From assembly GCA_947382355.1 (NCBI GenBank), contig CANCYR010000013.1, positions 1 to 64,000 of the forward strand: a stretch of DNA of 64,000 nt. The letters run 5' to 3'. The notes under the pieces were generated by a model. That model did not search any database. It was not told the origin of the DNA and saw nothing but the letters and a program-made list of their open reading frames with translations. This document shows, piece after piece, positions 9,501-17,169 of the stretch. The translations under genes were made by a program, and so were the position numbers. Origin of the DNA: an uncultured Lachnospiraceae bacterium (GTDB lineage: Bacteria; Bacillota; Clostridia; Lachnospirales; Lachnospiraceae). Each line of letters opens with the position of its first letter. Within the stretch, counting starts at the first letter, position 1.

Positions 9501-11167
9501 GAAGCCCCGATACTCACACCTTCATTCATGGTTTCCCCGACATCTATTCCTAGCAAAGTCATGACTCCAAATTTTAATCCGGCACCAATTCCTGAACCGA
9601 TATTCTCCGCAAATCCTGCAAATTTTGCCTTGCCTGTGTCGTTCCACCATTCTGAAAACGGTTCTGCAATAAATTTATCCCATGCAATGTTTACTTTTCC
9701 GAAAAAATCAGCCTCCTGCCATTCTTTTGATTCCATTATTTCATTAAATCTTTTCTTCATCCTGTCAGCTTTTGTATCAACCCAGTCCATCAATTCGTCT
9801 AGTCCCTGCTCAATTGCAGGCATCTGGTCTGTAAGCCAGTCTGCCAAACTTCTCACATATGGAGACATCCTTTCACCAAAAGAAATCTTGACTCCATCCA
9901 CTGCACTCTGCAACAGTGTAATAGAGCCTTGCAGATTATCCAGCATTGTTTCAGACATATTTGCTGCTGCACCGTCTGCGTTATTGATTGCATCAGTCAG
10001 TTTGTTATAATCCTTTTCAGAGGCATTCAAAACAGCCAGCAATCCCTTTTGTGCTTCAGTACCCGCAATTGTATTTGCAAGCTGGGATTTCTGTTCCGCT
10101 GCCATATTTGCTGTAGCAATTCTTAACTCTCCTATTACATCCGATAAATCTCTTGCATTTCCTTTGGACGTAAAAAACTCAATCCCTAAATCAGACATTG
10201 CATCAGCTGCACCGTTAGTATTAACGGATAGTCTGGTAAAGATTGAGTTCAGCGCTGTACCTGCCATTGTTCCTTTAATACCGGAATTTGCCATCAGACC
10301 AGTCATTAAAGCAACGTCCTCTATGGAATAACTGAGCGCTCCTGCCATGGAACCCGCATATTTAAAAGTTTCTCCCATTCCAGAAACTGTTGTATTTGCA
10401 TTTGATGCAGCCGCCGCTAATACATCTGAGAATCTTCCTGATTCTGACGCTTTCATTTTAAAAGCCGTCAATGCATCTGTGACAATATCCGATGTTGTTG
10501 CCAATTCCTCTCCTGAAGCGGCAGCAAGGCTGAGAATACCCTCTATACCGCCCAGCATATCTTCTGCTTTCCATCCAGCCATAGCCATATAATTAAATGC
10601 TTCTGCTGACTCGGCTGCTGTAAATTTAGTCGTAGCACCCATTTCTTTTGCTTTCTTCGTTAGTTTTGTCAATTCTGAACTGGTGGCACCGCTTATGGCC
10701 TGTACCTGTGACATAGCAGCCTCAAAGTCCTTATAGGTTTCTATCGTATCTTTCAACCCTATACTGACTCCAAGGACTGCCCCTGCTTGAAAGACAGGAT
10801 TTTTCAGCAAATTTATAATTCCCCTCACGGGCGAGGTAACAAGGTCAATGGCTCTCATTGTGACACTCCACGTTTTTCCGAAAAAACTCCGAAATCCACC
10901 TCCGAGTGTGGATAAAATCGGTGTAATCTTGTCTTTCGCCTCCAACATAATTTGGTACTTTTCTTTAGACCATCTAGCCAGGCTTTTTTCTGTTTTCTGA
11001 GCCCGTCTGTCAAACTGTGTTACCGTGGAATTTGCTTTCTTTGCCGCACCGTTAGCATCCTCTGCTGCTTTTTCCATACGTTTAAAACTCTTTGTAACAT
11101 TGGAAAGTTCTGGGTCGGTATTGTCTATTGTTTCAATCGGTATTTCAATCCTAAGTGTTTCAGCCAT
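6503..11167 (-). CDS. Tail tape measure protein (TP901 family)
   Basis: A 1554-aa protein that fixes tail length and leaves with the DNA. By the usual 1.5 angstrom per residue rule the tail would be about 230 nm; this is an inference. Residues about 130-470 are the TP901 core (M-G-A-T-T-K-F-T-A-A-E-S-A-E-A region). Residues about 580-780 hold hydrophobic, Gly/Ala-rich segments likely to enter the membrane, including a long G/A/I stretch near 735-780. The rest is helical coiled coil, with 'A-A-G-G-Y-V-G' repeats near the C-terminus. ATG follows AAAGGAGGGG and overlaps the stop of the frameshifted chaperone product. Confidence 0.93.
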   Translation of the reverse strand: MAETLRIEIPIETIDNTDPELSNVTKSFKRMEKAAEDANGAAKKANSTVTQFDRRAQKTEKSLARWSKEKYQIMLEAKDKITPILSTLGGGFRSFFGKTWSVTMRAIDLVTSPVRGIINLLKNPVFQAGAVLGVSIGLKDTIETYKDFEAAMSQVQAISGATSSELTKLTKKAKEMGATTKFTAAESAEAFNYMAMAGWKAEDMLGGIEGILSLAAASGEELATTSDIVTDALTAFKMKASESGRFSDVLAAAASNANTTVSGMGETFKYAGSMAGALSYSIEDVALMTGLMANSGIKGTMAGTALNSIFTRLSVNTNGAADAMSDLGIEFFTSKGNARDLSDVIGELRIATANMAAEQKSQLANTIAGTEAQKGLLAVLNASEKDYNKLTDAINNADGAAANMSETMLDNLQGSITLLQSAVDGVKISFGERMSPYVRSLADWLTDQMPAIEQGLDELMDWVDTKADRMKKRFNEIMESKEWQEADFFGKVNIAWDKFIAEPFSEWWNDTGKAKFAGFAENIGSGIGAGLKFGVMTLLGIDVGETMNEGVSIGASFAKGFSEGFDFEAVSEKLWQGFKNLLSSAGKLLPGGESADLSSVLSAVLLSKIAMPFVGMGKGAVNIGKGLFGTNAATGTSLMGSFLGSAAASTGLLGKSGLLAINLGAGNLAGGASMSAAALSATGMAAGGGAIAAGATMVSGALDAYKAIKSDNKEESKAYGESAAWKAGGVAAGAAAGAAIGSIIPGIGTAVGALVGAGVGGIAGWIKGNKVKEEYQENVEQMQKEAEKAQKVFEATGLSIEDVTFKNKALTQAMNDSEVSASQFALMFQEECANVAKKAFGDISLSLTEVKKVASEITFAGMAKELNEFSSAAADTETALNNLQSAVTGLKKENWKVGLGMELSETDKDGYKSAIENFLSTSQSFIDDNHYQATVALKLLTGEKTNTTGLDSYYVGLKSKIENLGAELTDSMNIALEDSIITLDEAAELESLQEQISAITNKLTEAKTDAEMQALKIKYNGAALDMDSFNALQEELQTNVAAASEQYEGALTLTLTNLNLQLADGAITQSEYDEAVAEATKGYYTQINELNARVSTFNLDSIATAWESQLTNIMPEIEGSTTEKLSQALNNAILAHPDVSTWSTEDVAKWMGLNKLNLDPTEQTMIAAELIQTAFAVPEGTKETIIQNFKSQIPSAEEIKAAIDWDSMTNNEWSALMESVTGPVEGPVIGLSAEDAAKPMAEYYGEYFESIKQSYSEALHNALERSENNETLAKFMEQYMTEATSGFDFSNVMQEYGPVSSEYHGQLITEWQEAGTAYGDALNNGASTSLLAGSSLLRTDLQTALNTATASPFTISPTVNVTPKYNITGPTLLKTYNTTASGHAAGGYVGSPELSWLAEEGYGEFVIPTNPSRRARALDLYQQAGVALGVSAHAAGGYVGGSKLSNTAANYNLSKDTDRNVPLAYNETTEDKYGGDVSTYEALSPTREGSVGSSSVQVNVNLTPEFIINGGEGQNEEGIMQVIRRHINEIADELGGEIAGKLEEVFSNMPLKEA

Positions 11168-11905
11168 TCTCTTCCCCTCCTTTCGTCCGTGATTCCAGGG
11201 TTATTCTCATGGAGGCCAGCATAAACGCCTGTACCCCTTTTGGTTTTTCATAAAATTCATCCAGAGTAATGCCGGTTGTCTGGAAAATGTGATGCAACAG
11301 ACAGGCTTTTCCCCCGGCACTGATTAGTTTTTTGCCACTTCCTCCAAATTGTTGGGTTCGTAACCGCTGAGTTCGTCTATTGCCTCCAGAATTTTATCCT
11401 TTTCACCAGCCTTCAACGTATATTCGATTACATCCAGCCCATTCATAATGCGTTCCTTCTTAGCATTAAGTGCTTTCCAAACCTTGCGGTTATCCCACAG
11501 TTTTTCCTTGTCCTCATCAATCGTTGCCTCATAGATAATTGCAGACTGATATTTCACCCGGTTGGTGTCCTCTGGCATTTTCATACCGAATTGCTTATTA
11601 CGTACAAATTTTGTGTGCTTCTTACGACACTTCTCATATTCCTCAGAACCGAGAGGCCGGATATTAAACGCAAAAAACAGCCTTCCTCCCCTGACAATCT
11701 CGATACGCTGTGTTTCATCCGAGACAAACTCTGCGGCATCAATAAGCCCTTGGATAAAATCCTCTTCATTCGCCCGAATCAATTTTTGGGTATCTTCCTC
11801 CCCGGTTTCATACTCTTTTTCATACTGCAATTCCGTTTCCTGCATGTTTTCTTTTGCGTTACTGCCTTCTCCTGCAGTTGCACCCTTTGTAAATTCTTTT
11901 GACAT
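11160..11905 (-). CDS. Tail assembly chaperone, long form by -1 ribosomal frameshift
   Basis: Fusion product of about 248 aa made if ribosomes slip back one base at A_AAA_AAC (11327-11333), just before the zero-frame TAA (11324-11326). The new frame stays open for 55 codons and ends at TGA 11160-11162, overlapping the tape-measure start. The added segment contains L-D-E-F-Y-E-K-P-K-G-V-Q-A-F-M-L-A-S-M, a conserved-looking helical motif in a stretch that otherwise has no gene. Such short and long chaperone pairs just before the tape-measure gene are standard in long-tailed phages (lambda gpG/gpGT type). Slippage itself is inferred. Confidence 0.85.
11324..11905 (-). CDS. xkdN: Tail assembly chaperone, short form (XkdN-like)
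   Basis: A 193-aa zero-frame product ending V-A-K-N-stop. Residues 45-193 resemble XkdN-like chaperones: 'G-G-R-L-F-F-A-F-N-I-R-P-L', 'K-Y-Q-S-A-I-I-Y-E-A-T', and a helical C-terminus. It coats the tape measure during tail assembly. The first ~45 residues are low-complexity and acidic. ATG follows AGGAGG. The gene is preceded by a terminator-like hairpin (11935-11959), so its level is likely lower than that of the tube gene. It shares its start with the frameshifted long form. Confidence 0.82.
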   Translation of the reverse strand: MSKEFTKGATAGEGSNAKENMQETELQYEKEYETGEEDTQKLIRANEEDFIQGLIDAAEFVSDETQRIEIVRGGRLFFAFNIRPLGSEEYEKCRKKHTKFVRNKQFGMKMPEDTNRVKYQSAIIYEATIDEDKEKLWDNRKVWKALNAKKERIMNGLDVIEYTLKAGEKDKILEAIDELSGYEPNNLEEVAKN

Positions 11906-11927
11906 CTGCTTTTCCTCCTATTTTGCA

Positions 11928-11959
11928 TAATAAAAGAGGGCGGCTCTTTGCCACCCTCT
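11928..11959 (-). terminator. Terminator-like hairpin between tube and chaperone genes
   Basis: AGAGGG at 11935-11940 pairs with CCCTCT at 11954-11959, and GGC (11942-11944) with GCC (11950-11952) around a 5-base loop. On the minus strand it is followed by TTTTATTA. It lies after the tail-tube gene and before the chaperone gene, where partial termination would keep tube and sheath mRNA far above chaperone and tape-measure mRNA. Confidence 0.7.
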
Positions 11960-11973
11960 AATGTCTTTTTAAT

Positions 11974-12438
11974 TTAATCCCTGTCAATGCCCAGCAACGA
12001 CTGTAACTTAGGCGCCCGGTTGACAAAGAAATTCCAGTTGCGCTTGATTACATCACCTACAGACACGTTCTGAATATCCACCTGTCCGGAAGGGATGCAG
12101 TCACGGTAAATCACACGCTCTTCTGAGCCATTTCTACCGAGTAACGAACCCTGAAAATCCCATACAGGCATAACCTGCGTTTCAAGAGCTTTCATCAGCT
12201 CAATAATAAATTCATCATCCTCCACCACAATCTGCGACATGGTAAGGTTGACAGCAAAGGTGTTCGCCGTCTCATGTTCCTGAGCATCACCCAAAACACT
12301 GTACTTGGCATTGTTCCAGCTGACATTTGATGTGAACTGCTCTACTGTTGCCAGCAAAACGCCATCCTTGCTGTAAAATGCACCATCCTTACCAGTCCTT
12401 CCATGTCTGGAATCACCTGCTGCTCTTTCATTTCTCAT
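11974..12438 (-). CDS. xkdM: Phage tail tube protein (XkdM/DUF2001)
   Basis: A 154-aa tube subunit, forming the inner tube inside the contractile sheath. Family features include the G-x-x-G-K-D-G-A-F-Y start, 'L-L-A-T-V-E-Q-F-T' and 'G-D-V-I-K-R-N-W-N-F'. ATG lies two bases after the sheath stop, and its AGGAGG site is within the last sheath codons, so translation is coupled. Length is normal for XkdM. Confidence 0.9.
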   Translation of the reverse strand: MRNERAAGDSRHGRTGKDGAFYSKDGVLLATVEQFTSNVSWNNAKYSVLGDAQEHETANTFAVNLTMSQIVVEDDEFIIELMKALETQVMPVWDFQGSLLGRNGSEERVIYRDCIPSGQVDIQNVSVGDVIKRNWNFFVNRAPKLQSLLGIDRD

Positions 12439-12440
12439 GC

Positions 12441-13853
12441 TTATACCTCCTCGTTAGTGCTGAACCGGAACAGGAACGTCAGATAGATATGCTCCATCGA
12501 ATCCTTGTCGATTACATCAATATCGAACCACGCACTGTCTCCATCAGCCTTATATGCACTGCTTTCTGTCACGATACATGCTATTAACTTTCCTTCCTCA
12601 CGCATGGAATCCCCGACACCCTGTATCTGACTGATAACAGTCGCTCTTCCATTATTGTCGTTGTCAACCTTGCCAACCAGATTATCAGCAGTGGTGTTGA
12701 TACGTCTTATCAGTTCAAAACGTGTCTTTACCCTTCTGATTTTCTTCCAGCCGTCATCCTGATTGTCCGCCGGTGTAATTAGAGTATTGATTGCATTGTC
12801 AATCCACACCTGCTTTGCCTTGTTATAACTCAGCACGATGCACCCTTTTTTTTCTGCAGAAATCATATCCGTGTTCGTGAGTTTTTCCTGAATCTCGCTA
12901 AATCCACTTATTACAGTATGAGTAAGCGAAGAATTGGCAGATACTGCACCAATCATACCTGCTACACGTGCAGCCGTCTGATACCCGTCAATAGTGGTAC
13001 CCTGTTCATCCACCCAGGCATTTAACACATAGTTCATTTTCTCGTCATTAAATGCCGCTGCGTGCTTTATCCTTGTTTCCAAATCAACCGTATGCCGTTC
13101 TGCCACAACCGCCTGTGCAAGAGAACCTGCGTCAAAAATGCGGTTCACGAATGACTGCAGAAGCAAATGAATTTCTGCATCTTCTGTATCCAGGCAAATT
13201 GTATTGAATTCATACGGCTCTACCTGCGCAAAAGCATTTGAGTAATCGCCTGTTGTAGTCTGTGGATTCGTTCCTTTTGTAAAAACACTCTGAGAGACAA
13301 CCTCCAGCAAAACATTATCCTTGTCAGCCTTTAATTCTGCCTTGAAATTCTTGGAAGATGCCAGAGCCTCTGCCAGAGCCTTTGCCTCTCCCTGACCGGA
13401 TGCAAACTCAATTTTCTCAAATTCCGCTGTTCCAGTATAAAAAATACACTCTTTTAAAGCTGAATCTGACAATTTTTCACGAATTGTAACTGTGAAATCT
13501 TTATCCCCCGGATATTTTGCGGTTATGCTGATTGCCTCTTCCTTGTCAATGTCTTTCAGGGTGATTGTTCCCTGCGTCCCCCCATTGCCTACACGACAGG
13601 CTATAATAGTCTTTGCTCCACCTGCTATAGCCTCTTTCATTGCATCTGTAGTAAGTCCGGTTCCAAATACCTTCTCATAGCCATCTTCGGCGCTTAATTC
13701 TATTGCTGTATTTAACGGCCCAAAATCTGCCCTGAATATAACAGCTGTCACTCCGTTCATAACACCGGCGGCAATGTTGCCGCCTTTTTTTTGAACGTTG
13801 AAATAAGCACCTGGACGTACCTTTGTTTCTCCCAAAATAAATGTACCTGCCAT
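12441..13853 (-). CDS. xkdK: Phage tail sheath protein (XkdK)
   Basis: A 470-aa contractile sheath subunit. The N-terminus 'F-I-L-G-E-T-K-V-R-P-G-A-Y' and the C-terminal half ('A-R-V-A-G-M-I-G-A', 'R-V-K-T-R-F-E-L-I-R-R-I-N') are typical of XkdK-type sheaths. It contracts to drive the tube through the envelope. ATG follows GGGAGG, one base after the preceding stop. Its presence is the main reason for calling this phage a myovirus. Confidence 0.95.
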   Translation of the reverse strand: MAGTFILGETKVRPGAYFNVQKKGGNIAAGVMNGVTAVIFRADFGPLNTAIELSAEDGYEKVFGTGLTTDAMKEAIAGGAKTIIACRVGNGGTQGTITLKDIDKEEAISITAKYPGDKDFTVTIREKLSDSALKECIFYTGTAEFEKIEFASGQGEAKALAEALASSKNFKAELKADKDNVLLEVVSQSVFTKGTNPQTTTGDYSNAFAQVEPYEFNTICLDTEDAEIHLLLQSFVNRIFDAGSLAQAVVAERHTVDLETRIKHAAAFNDEKMNYVLNAWVDEQGTTIDGYQTAARVAGMIGAVSANSSLTHTVISGFSEIQEKLTNTDMISAEKKGCIVLSYNKAKQVWIDNAINTLITPADNQDDGWKKIRRVKTRFELIRRINTTADNLVGKVDNDNNGRATVISQIQGVGDSMREEGKLIACIVTESSAYKADGDSAWFDIDVIDKDSMEHIYLTFLFRFSTNEEV

Positions 13854-14114
13854 TTACTTAACCTCCCTCTTCAAGAATTTTTCCACAATTGCCTTAGCCT
13901 CATTTACAGTGCATTCTGATTTGCCAGAAGCCTTTAATGCTGCCATAACACATTCCTGCCTGGTTCCAAAAATTTTCCTCGCATTGGCCGCCAGTTCATT
14001 AACTGGATAAACAGATTCCTGCATGACTCTTTTTTCTTTCTTAGCTGCCTGTGCTACTTCCACCTGATTTTCATCCCCAATAGCTTTGGCATCCTTTGAT
14101 GTTTCCTTTGACAT
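13854..14114 (-). CDS. Small protein preceding sheath gene (YqzN/YkzM-like)
   Basis: An 86-aa protein with a lysine-rich N-terminal 30 residues and a small folded C-terminal half, around 'Y-P-V-N-E-L-A-A-N-A-R-K-I-F-G' and 'V-N-E-A-K-A-I-V-E-K-F-L'. Small proteins of this pattern sit just before the sheath gene in PBSX/skin-like phages. The role is unknown; scaffolding of sheath or tail terminator is possible. The start follows AAGGAGGT, and the stop abuts the sheath ATG. Confidence 0.65.
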   Translation of the reverse strand: MSKETSKDAKAIGDENQVEVAQAAKKEKRVMQESVYPVNELAANARKIFGTRQECVMAALKASGKSECTVNEAKAIVEKFLKREVK

Positions 14115-14126
14115 CTTGTTACCTCC

Positions 14127-15002
14127 TTATGTGTATTTAAGATGAACTGTCTGCGATGAGTGAGGCTTAGCCTTATATCTCAACAGTCCATAATGACCTG
14201 TAAAAAAAATCTGACCGTCTTTCAGATAGTCAGATTTATAGTTTACCTGTAACCGTTTGATAAACATGGGGGAGTAGTCCAGCATAATTATTTCTCCATT
14301 AAGAGACATTCTGCTTGCAATTGCAGCAGACATCTTAATCCTTTTTTCACTTTCTGGGCATAAAATATGGATGGCTATCCTGCCATCCATCCATGCCACT
14401 GTATTTGTTTCTTCAGACTTATCCACCGATACCAAACGGCAATATATTACGGGTCTTTCTCCTGTTGCCTCTGTGATTTCCTCCATACTGTCATATCCCA
14501 TAATCATACATTCAGGGTATAATTCTTTTATATACTTATTTGCTGCCGTAACCGGGTCCGGATCAGACGTTTCCTGCGAAGGATATTCCAAAATGTCAAA
14601 TCGTATTTCACTTCCAATCGTGGCATTGCCTTTTTTCTCGTCTATAGTAAACGCATCTGTCCTAGCCCATGCAAAACAGTATGGTGTTTCTCCTTTCGGC
14701 TTTAATATCACATCCCGCAAACAATCCTTTACCAGCGGCTCGATTGCCTCCGGTATAATCTCAGTAGTATTCTGGCACAGCAGCGATACTGACAAAGTAC
14801 CAACACTGTGCCTTTCCTCATTTGCCTGCAGGTCAAAATTATAAATTATCATTGGGTACTGCGTATTTCCGTCCCACCCATCCTGACTTTCATCCGGTGG
14901 TTCCGGACTGAAAACAGCAGGTACGCCATCAAATGATGCAAGCTTTTTTACAAGATTTTCTGAACCGATGAACCTTTTATATATCAGTTCTTCCAGCACC
15001 AT
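14127..15002 (-). CDS. Tail completion/terminator-like phage protein
   Basis: About 291 aa, placed between the connector genes and the sheath gene, where a tail-terminator or tail-completion protein is expected. Two similar alpha/beta halves seem present: residues about 1-150 ('Y-P-M-I-I-Y-N-F-D', 'I-G-S-E-I-R-F-D-I-L-E') and about 165-291 ('I-A-I-H-I-L-C-P-E'). This suggests a duplicated or two-domain form. I prefer ATG 15002 with AGGAGGG upstream; an in-frame ATG at 15035 is possible. It overlaps the end of the previous gene. Function is inferred from position. Confidence 0.55.
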   Translation of the reverse strand: MVLEELIYKRFIGSENLVKKLASFDGVPAVFSPEPPDESQDGWDGNTQYPMIIYNFDLQANEERHSVGTLSVSLLCQNTTEIIPEAIEPLVKDCLRDVILKPKGETPYCFAWARTDAFTIDEKKGNATIGSEIRFDILEYPSQETSDPDPVTAANKYIKELYPECMIMGYDSMEEITEATGERPVIYCRLVSVDKSEETNTVAWMDGRIAIHILCPESEKRIKMSAAIASRMSLNGEIIMLDYSPMFIKRLQVNYKSDYLKDGQIFFTGHYGLLRYKAKPHSSQTVHLKYT

Positions 15003-15306
15003 TATTCTCAGTTCCCTCCTCTTCCTGATGTTCATTATTTACCGTTAATTCTTTTATCTCTGACAAATCAGCAGACCATCGGATTTCCCACTGACCCTTT
15101 GCTGCCTCAGATACAGGTATAATAAAATGATTTGTTACATTGCCGATACCCGGATAATACTGTACGATTAGTTGTTCTTCCGTCGCTGCCGTTACAAACC
15201 CAGCTTTTCCTTCGCTCCATGTGGAATGCCTGCCCCAAAGCAGATACCCACGCTCAATCTGGGACATATCAAAAGCAACTATCGGCTTTTCTATTACCAG
15301 TGCCAT
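14977..15306 (-). CDS. Conserved phage protein, DUF5026-like
   Basis: A 109-aa head-tail region protein. It contains 'F-D-M-S-Q-I-E-R-G-Y-L-L-W-G-R-H' and 'Y-Y-P-G-I-G-N-V-T-N-H-F-I-I-P', a pattern I associate with the DUF5026 family of clostridial phages; the family name is from memory. The last 20 residues are charged and overlap the next gene. ATG follows AGGAGGG. Probably a connector or small structural protein; no enzymatic motif is seen. Confidence 0.6.
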   Translation of the reverse strand: MALVIEKPIVAFDMSQIERGYLLWGRHSTWSEGKAGFVTAATEEQLIVQYYPGIGNVTNHFIIPVSEAAKGQWEIRWSADLSEIKELTVNNEHQEEEGTENNGAGRTDI

Positions 15307-15317
15307 ACTCTACCCTC

Positions 15318-15773
15318 CTATGTGTAAGGCTCGCTATAAATCCTCCGAATTTCCGGTGCTGCCTTTTCTTTGATTTTCTCTACAAACGGTCTTGCTGCCA
15401 TTTTAGATGTTCCGTTTTCCAGATGTTCAGCATAAGGCTCCTGGCTCTCCAGTTCCGCAACAATAGAAACTCCATTGCCCGAAGCATTTTCACTTTTTAC
15501 CTGTCCGTTCCAGTGCATACGAAGGTTTCCTGTACGTCTGGCTGGTGGCTCCCCTGGTGCCGAAGCGGTGTAGGTTGCCTTCGTATAAGGCTTTCTGTAA
15601 ACCCTTCCGCTACGTTGCCCTTTCAATACCTCCAACTCTGCGTTCCTTATGGCATTTACTGCCCGGACACCCCTCGAAATCACCTTGCGGTTGATGCTCG
15701 TTACCTGCTCTTTCACGGTTGCCCTGATAGCACTGCCAGCGCTACCGGTTTTTCCATCTACCCATAGTTTCAT
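15318..15773 (-). CDS. HK97 gp10-like tail-completion protein
   Basis: A 151-aa protein with the gp10 family pattern: a basic N-terminal helix, 'P-G-E-P-P-A-R-R-T-G-N-L' at about 74-85, and 'Y-A-E-H-L-E-N-G-T-S-K-M-A-A-R-P-F' at about 116-132. These proteins act at the head-tail interface. ATG overlaps the upstream TGA, which indicates translational coupling. Confidence 0.82.
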   Translation of the reverse strand: MKLWVDGKTGSAGSAIRATVKEQVTSINRKVISRGVRAVNAIRNAELEVLKGQRSGRVYRKPYTKATYTASAPGEPPARRTGNLRMHWNGQVKSENASGNGVSIVAELESQEPYAEHLENGTSKMAARPFVEKIKEKAAPEIRRIYSEPYT

Positions 15774-16126
15774 TTTACATCCCGCCTTTCCTCAGCATAA
15801 TATATCGTTGAAATGCCGAGAGTTCCCGCATCGTTAATATCAACGATATAAAATACACGGTTTTCAAACACCAGCTTGTCGGTTCGCTTTGCTTTTGGAC
15901 TTCCTGCCTGCACTATAGTATGGGTAACAACATGATCCTTCTGACTGTGGTTTGTTCTGTCCTCGTCAGATGCCTCAGCAAGACACCCCTTTAAGGTCTT
16001 TGTTCCATCGCTGGTATGATTATTTGCCACTCTTCCTGTGCTTGTAATCACTTGCTCATTGCTCTCAATAATAAAATTCTTAAACAGATTTCCCGGCTTT
16101 ACATACATCATCCTCGTATTTATCAT
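15770..16126 (-). CDS. Head-tail joining / head closure protein
   Basis: A 118-aa protein, third in the connector set. The beta-rich sequence with 'D-K-L-V-F-E-N-R-V-F-Y-I-V-D-I-N-D-A' near the C-terminus resembles small head-closure proteins (gp16/YqbH-like). ATG overlaps the previous stop, and its own stop overlaps the gp10-like start, so the connector genes are tightly coupled. Identification rests on position plus weak pattern. Confidence 0.6.
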   Translation of the reverse strand: MINTRMMYVKPGNLFKNFIIESNEQVITSTGRVANNHTSDGTKTLKGCLAEASDEDRTNHSQKDHVVTHTIVQAGSPKAKRTDKLVFENRVFYIVDINDAGTLGISTIYYAEERRDVK

Positions 16127-16536
16127 CCGTTACCTGCCCTTTCATTCTGCTGCATACCTGCATAAAAATACGGAGGCTTGCCAACTACCCCATTGCTAAA
16201 ATGAGGTACGCTGCAAGACTCTGCCGACACTTCCTTTTTTAGCTTATCATAATCTGCATGCCACAACTTTGCTCTTTCCTGTAATTCTAATGTCAGCGGA
16301 CCGGTTTTCGTGTTGACCTCATAAGCAAAGCGCCTACACAGACTCTCCAGCAACATGAGTTTTGCCCTTTTCCACGATTTTGGATAGGTATTGATTGCCG
16401 CCTGTATTTCCTCGTCAGTCAGTGCCGTGGTATCAGATAACCCCTCCACCATTACATCGCCCAGCTCAAACCTCATTCGGTCCTTACCTGCCTCTCTGAC
16501 ATTTTCGGGATTGTACGTGTATGCTCCTTTTGCCAT
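16123..16536 (-). CDS. Head-tail connector protein (gp15/YqbG-like)
   Basis: A 137-aa mostly helical protein downstream of the capsid gene. 'A-L-T-D-E-E-I-Q-A-A-I-N' and a helix with 'L-L-E-S-L-C-R-R-F-A-Y' fit adaptor (gp6/gp15-type) connector proteins that dock below the portal. The C-terminus is aromatic and glycine-rich (P-P-Y-F-Y-A-G-M). ATG overlaps the preceding stop as TAATG. Confidence 0.6.
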   Translation of the reverse strand: MAKGAYTYNPENVREAGKDRMRFELGDVMVEGLSDTTALTDEEIQAAINTYPKSWKRAKLMLLESLCRRFAYEVNTKTGPLTLELQERAKLWHADYDKLKKEVSAESCSVPHFSNGVVGKPPYFYAGMQQNERAGNG

Positions 16537-17156
16537 TAGGTATCAGCCCCCACCGTATTGGTTCCTGTGATTTCGTTACCCTTGCTGGATTCGTTTGAAT
16601 CGTCTCCAACTAAGAATAATTTGTCTTCCTGTTCTTTTGCCGCATTTTTGATTGTTTTACGACTGTCTGCTGCATGAAGAAGAATCAGCACGTTTTCGCT
16701 TGTGACCTCTGCAATCGCTTTGGCACCTTCCTCTGCGTTCATCTGCAGAATAGAAAATACCTGCTGAATTTCTTCCGGCTTTGCCGGAATTGCAGTAATC
16801 TGCTCATTCTCTCCGTCAGATGCAGACTTTACAGAAATCTGAACCGTTCTCGTAAGCCCCGACTCAATTTCCTGCAATTCTGCCGCATACACCTGCAATT
16901 CCGCAAGCCTTTTCTCATTGTTCTTTTCTGCCTCCGCCACTGCATCAGCAATCATAGCATCCACCTCTTTCTCGGTGAATACTTTCTCCTGTCCGGATTC
17001 TGGATTTTCCGGTATTTCCAGATTTAACTCTGAGATATACCCACTTTTAATCAGCTTGCCACTTCTTTCCGGCAAAATAACCCCATCCGGGATAATTTCC
17101 CCCGGATGGTATGTCACTTCACCTGCAGTAAGCTGTTTTTCACACAAATACTGCAT
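16536..17156 (-). CDS. Hypothetical phage protein after the capsid gene
   Basis: About 206 aa. The N-terminus ('Y-L-C-E-K-Q-L-T-A-G-E-V-T-Y-H-P-G-E-I-I') looks like a small beta domain. A central acidic coiled coil spans about 60-110, followed by a polar tail. Similar proteins lie beside capsid genes in clostridial phages, but I do not know a function. The start is set at ATG 17156, eight bases after AAGGAGG. A capsid-bound or assembly role is only suggested by position. Confidence 0.6.
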   Translation of the reverse strand: MQYLCEKQLTAGEVTYHPGEIIPDGVILPERSGKLIKSGYISELNLEIPENPESGQEKVFTEKEVDAMIADAVAEAEKNNEKRLAELQVYAAELQEIESGLTRTVQISVKSASDGENEQITAIPAKPEEIQQVFSILQMNAEEGAKAIAEVTSENVLILLHAADSRKTIKNAAKEQEDKLFLVGDDSNESSKGNEITGTNTVGADT

Positions 17157-17169
17157 ACTAGTCACCTCC

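Noticed and set aside
9030-10010. Long plus-strand reading frame of 326 codons inside the tape-measure gene
   Set aside because: It is antisense to an obvious coding region, has low-complexity A/P/S composition and no ribosome site; it is a shadow of the helical tape-measure codons.
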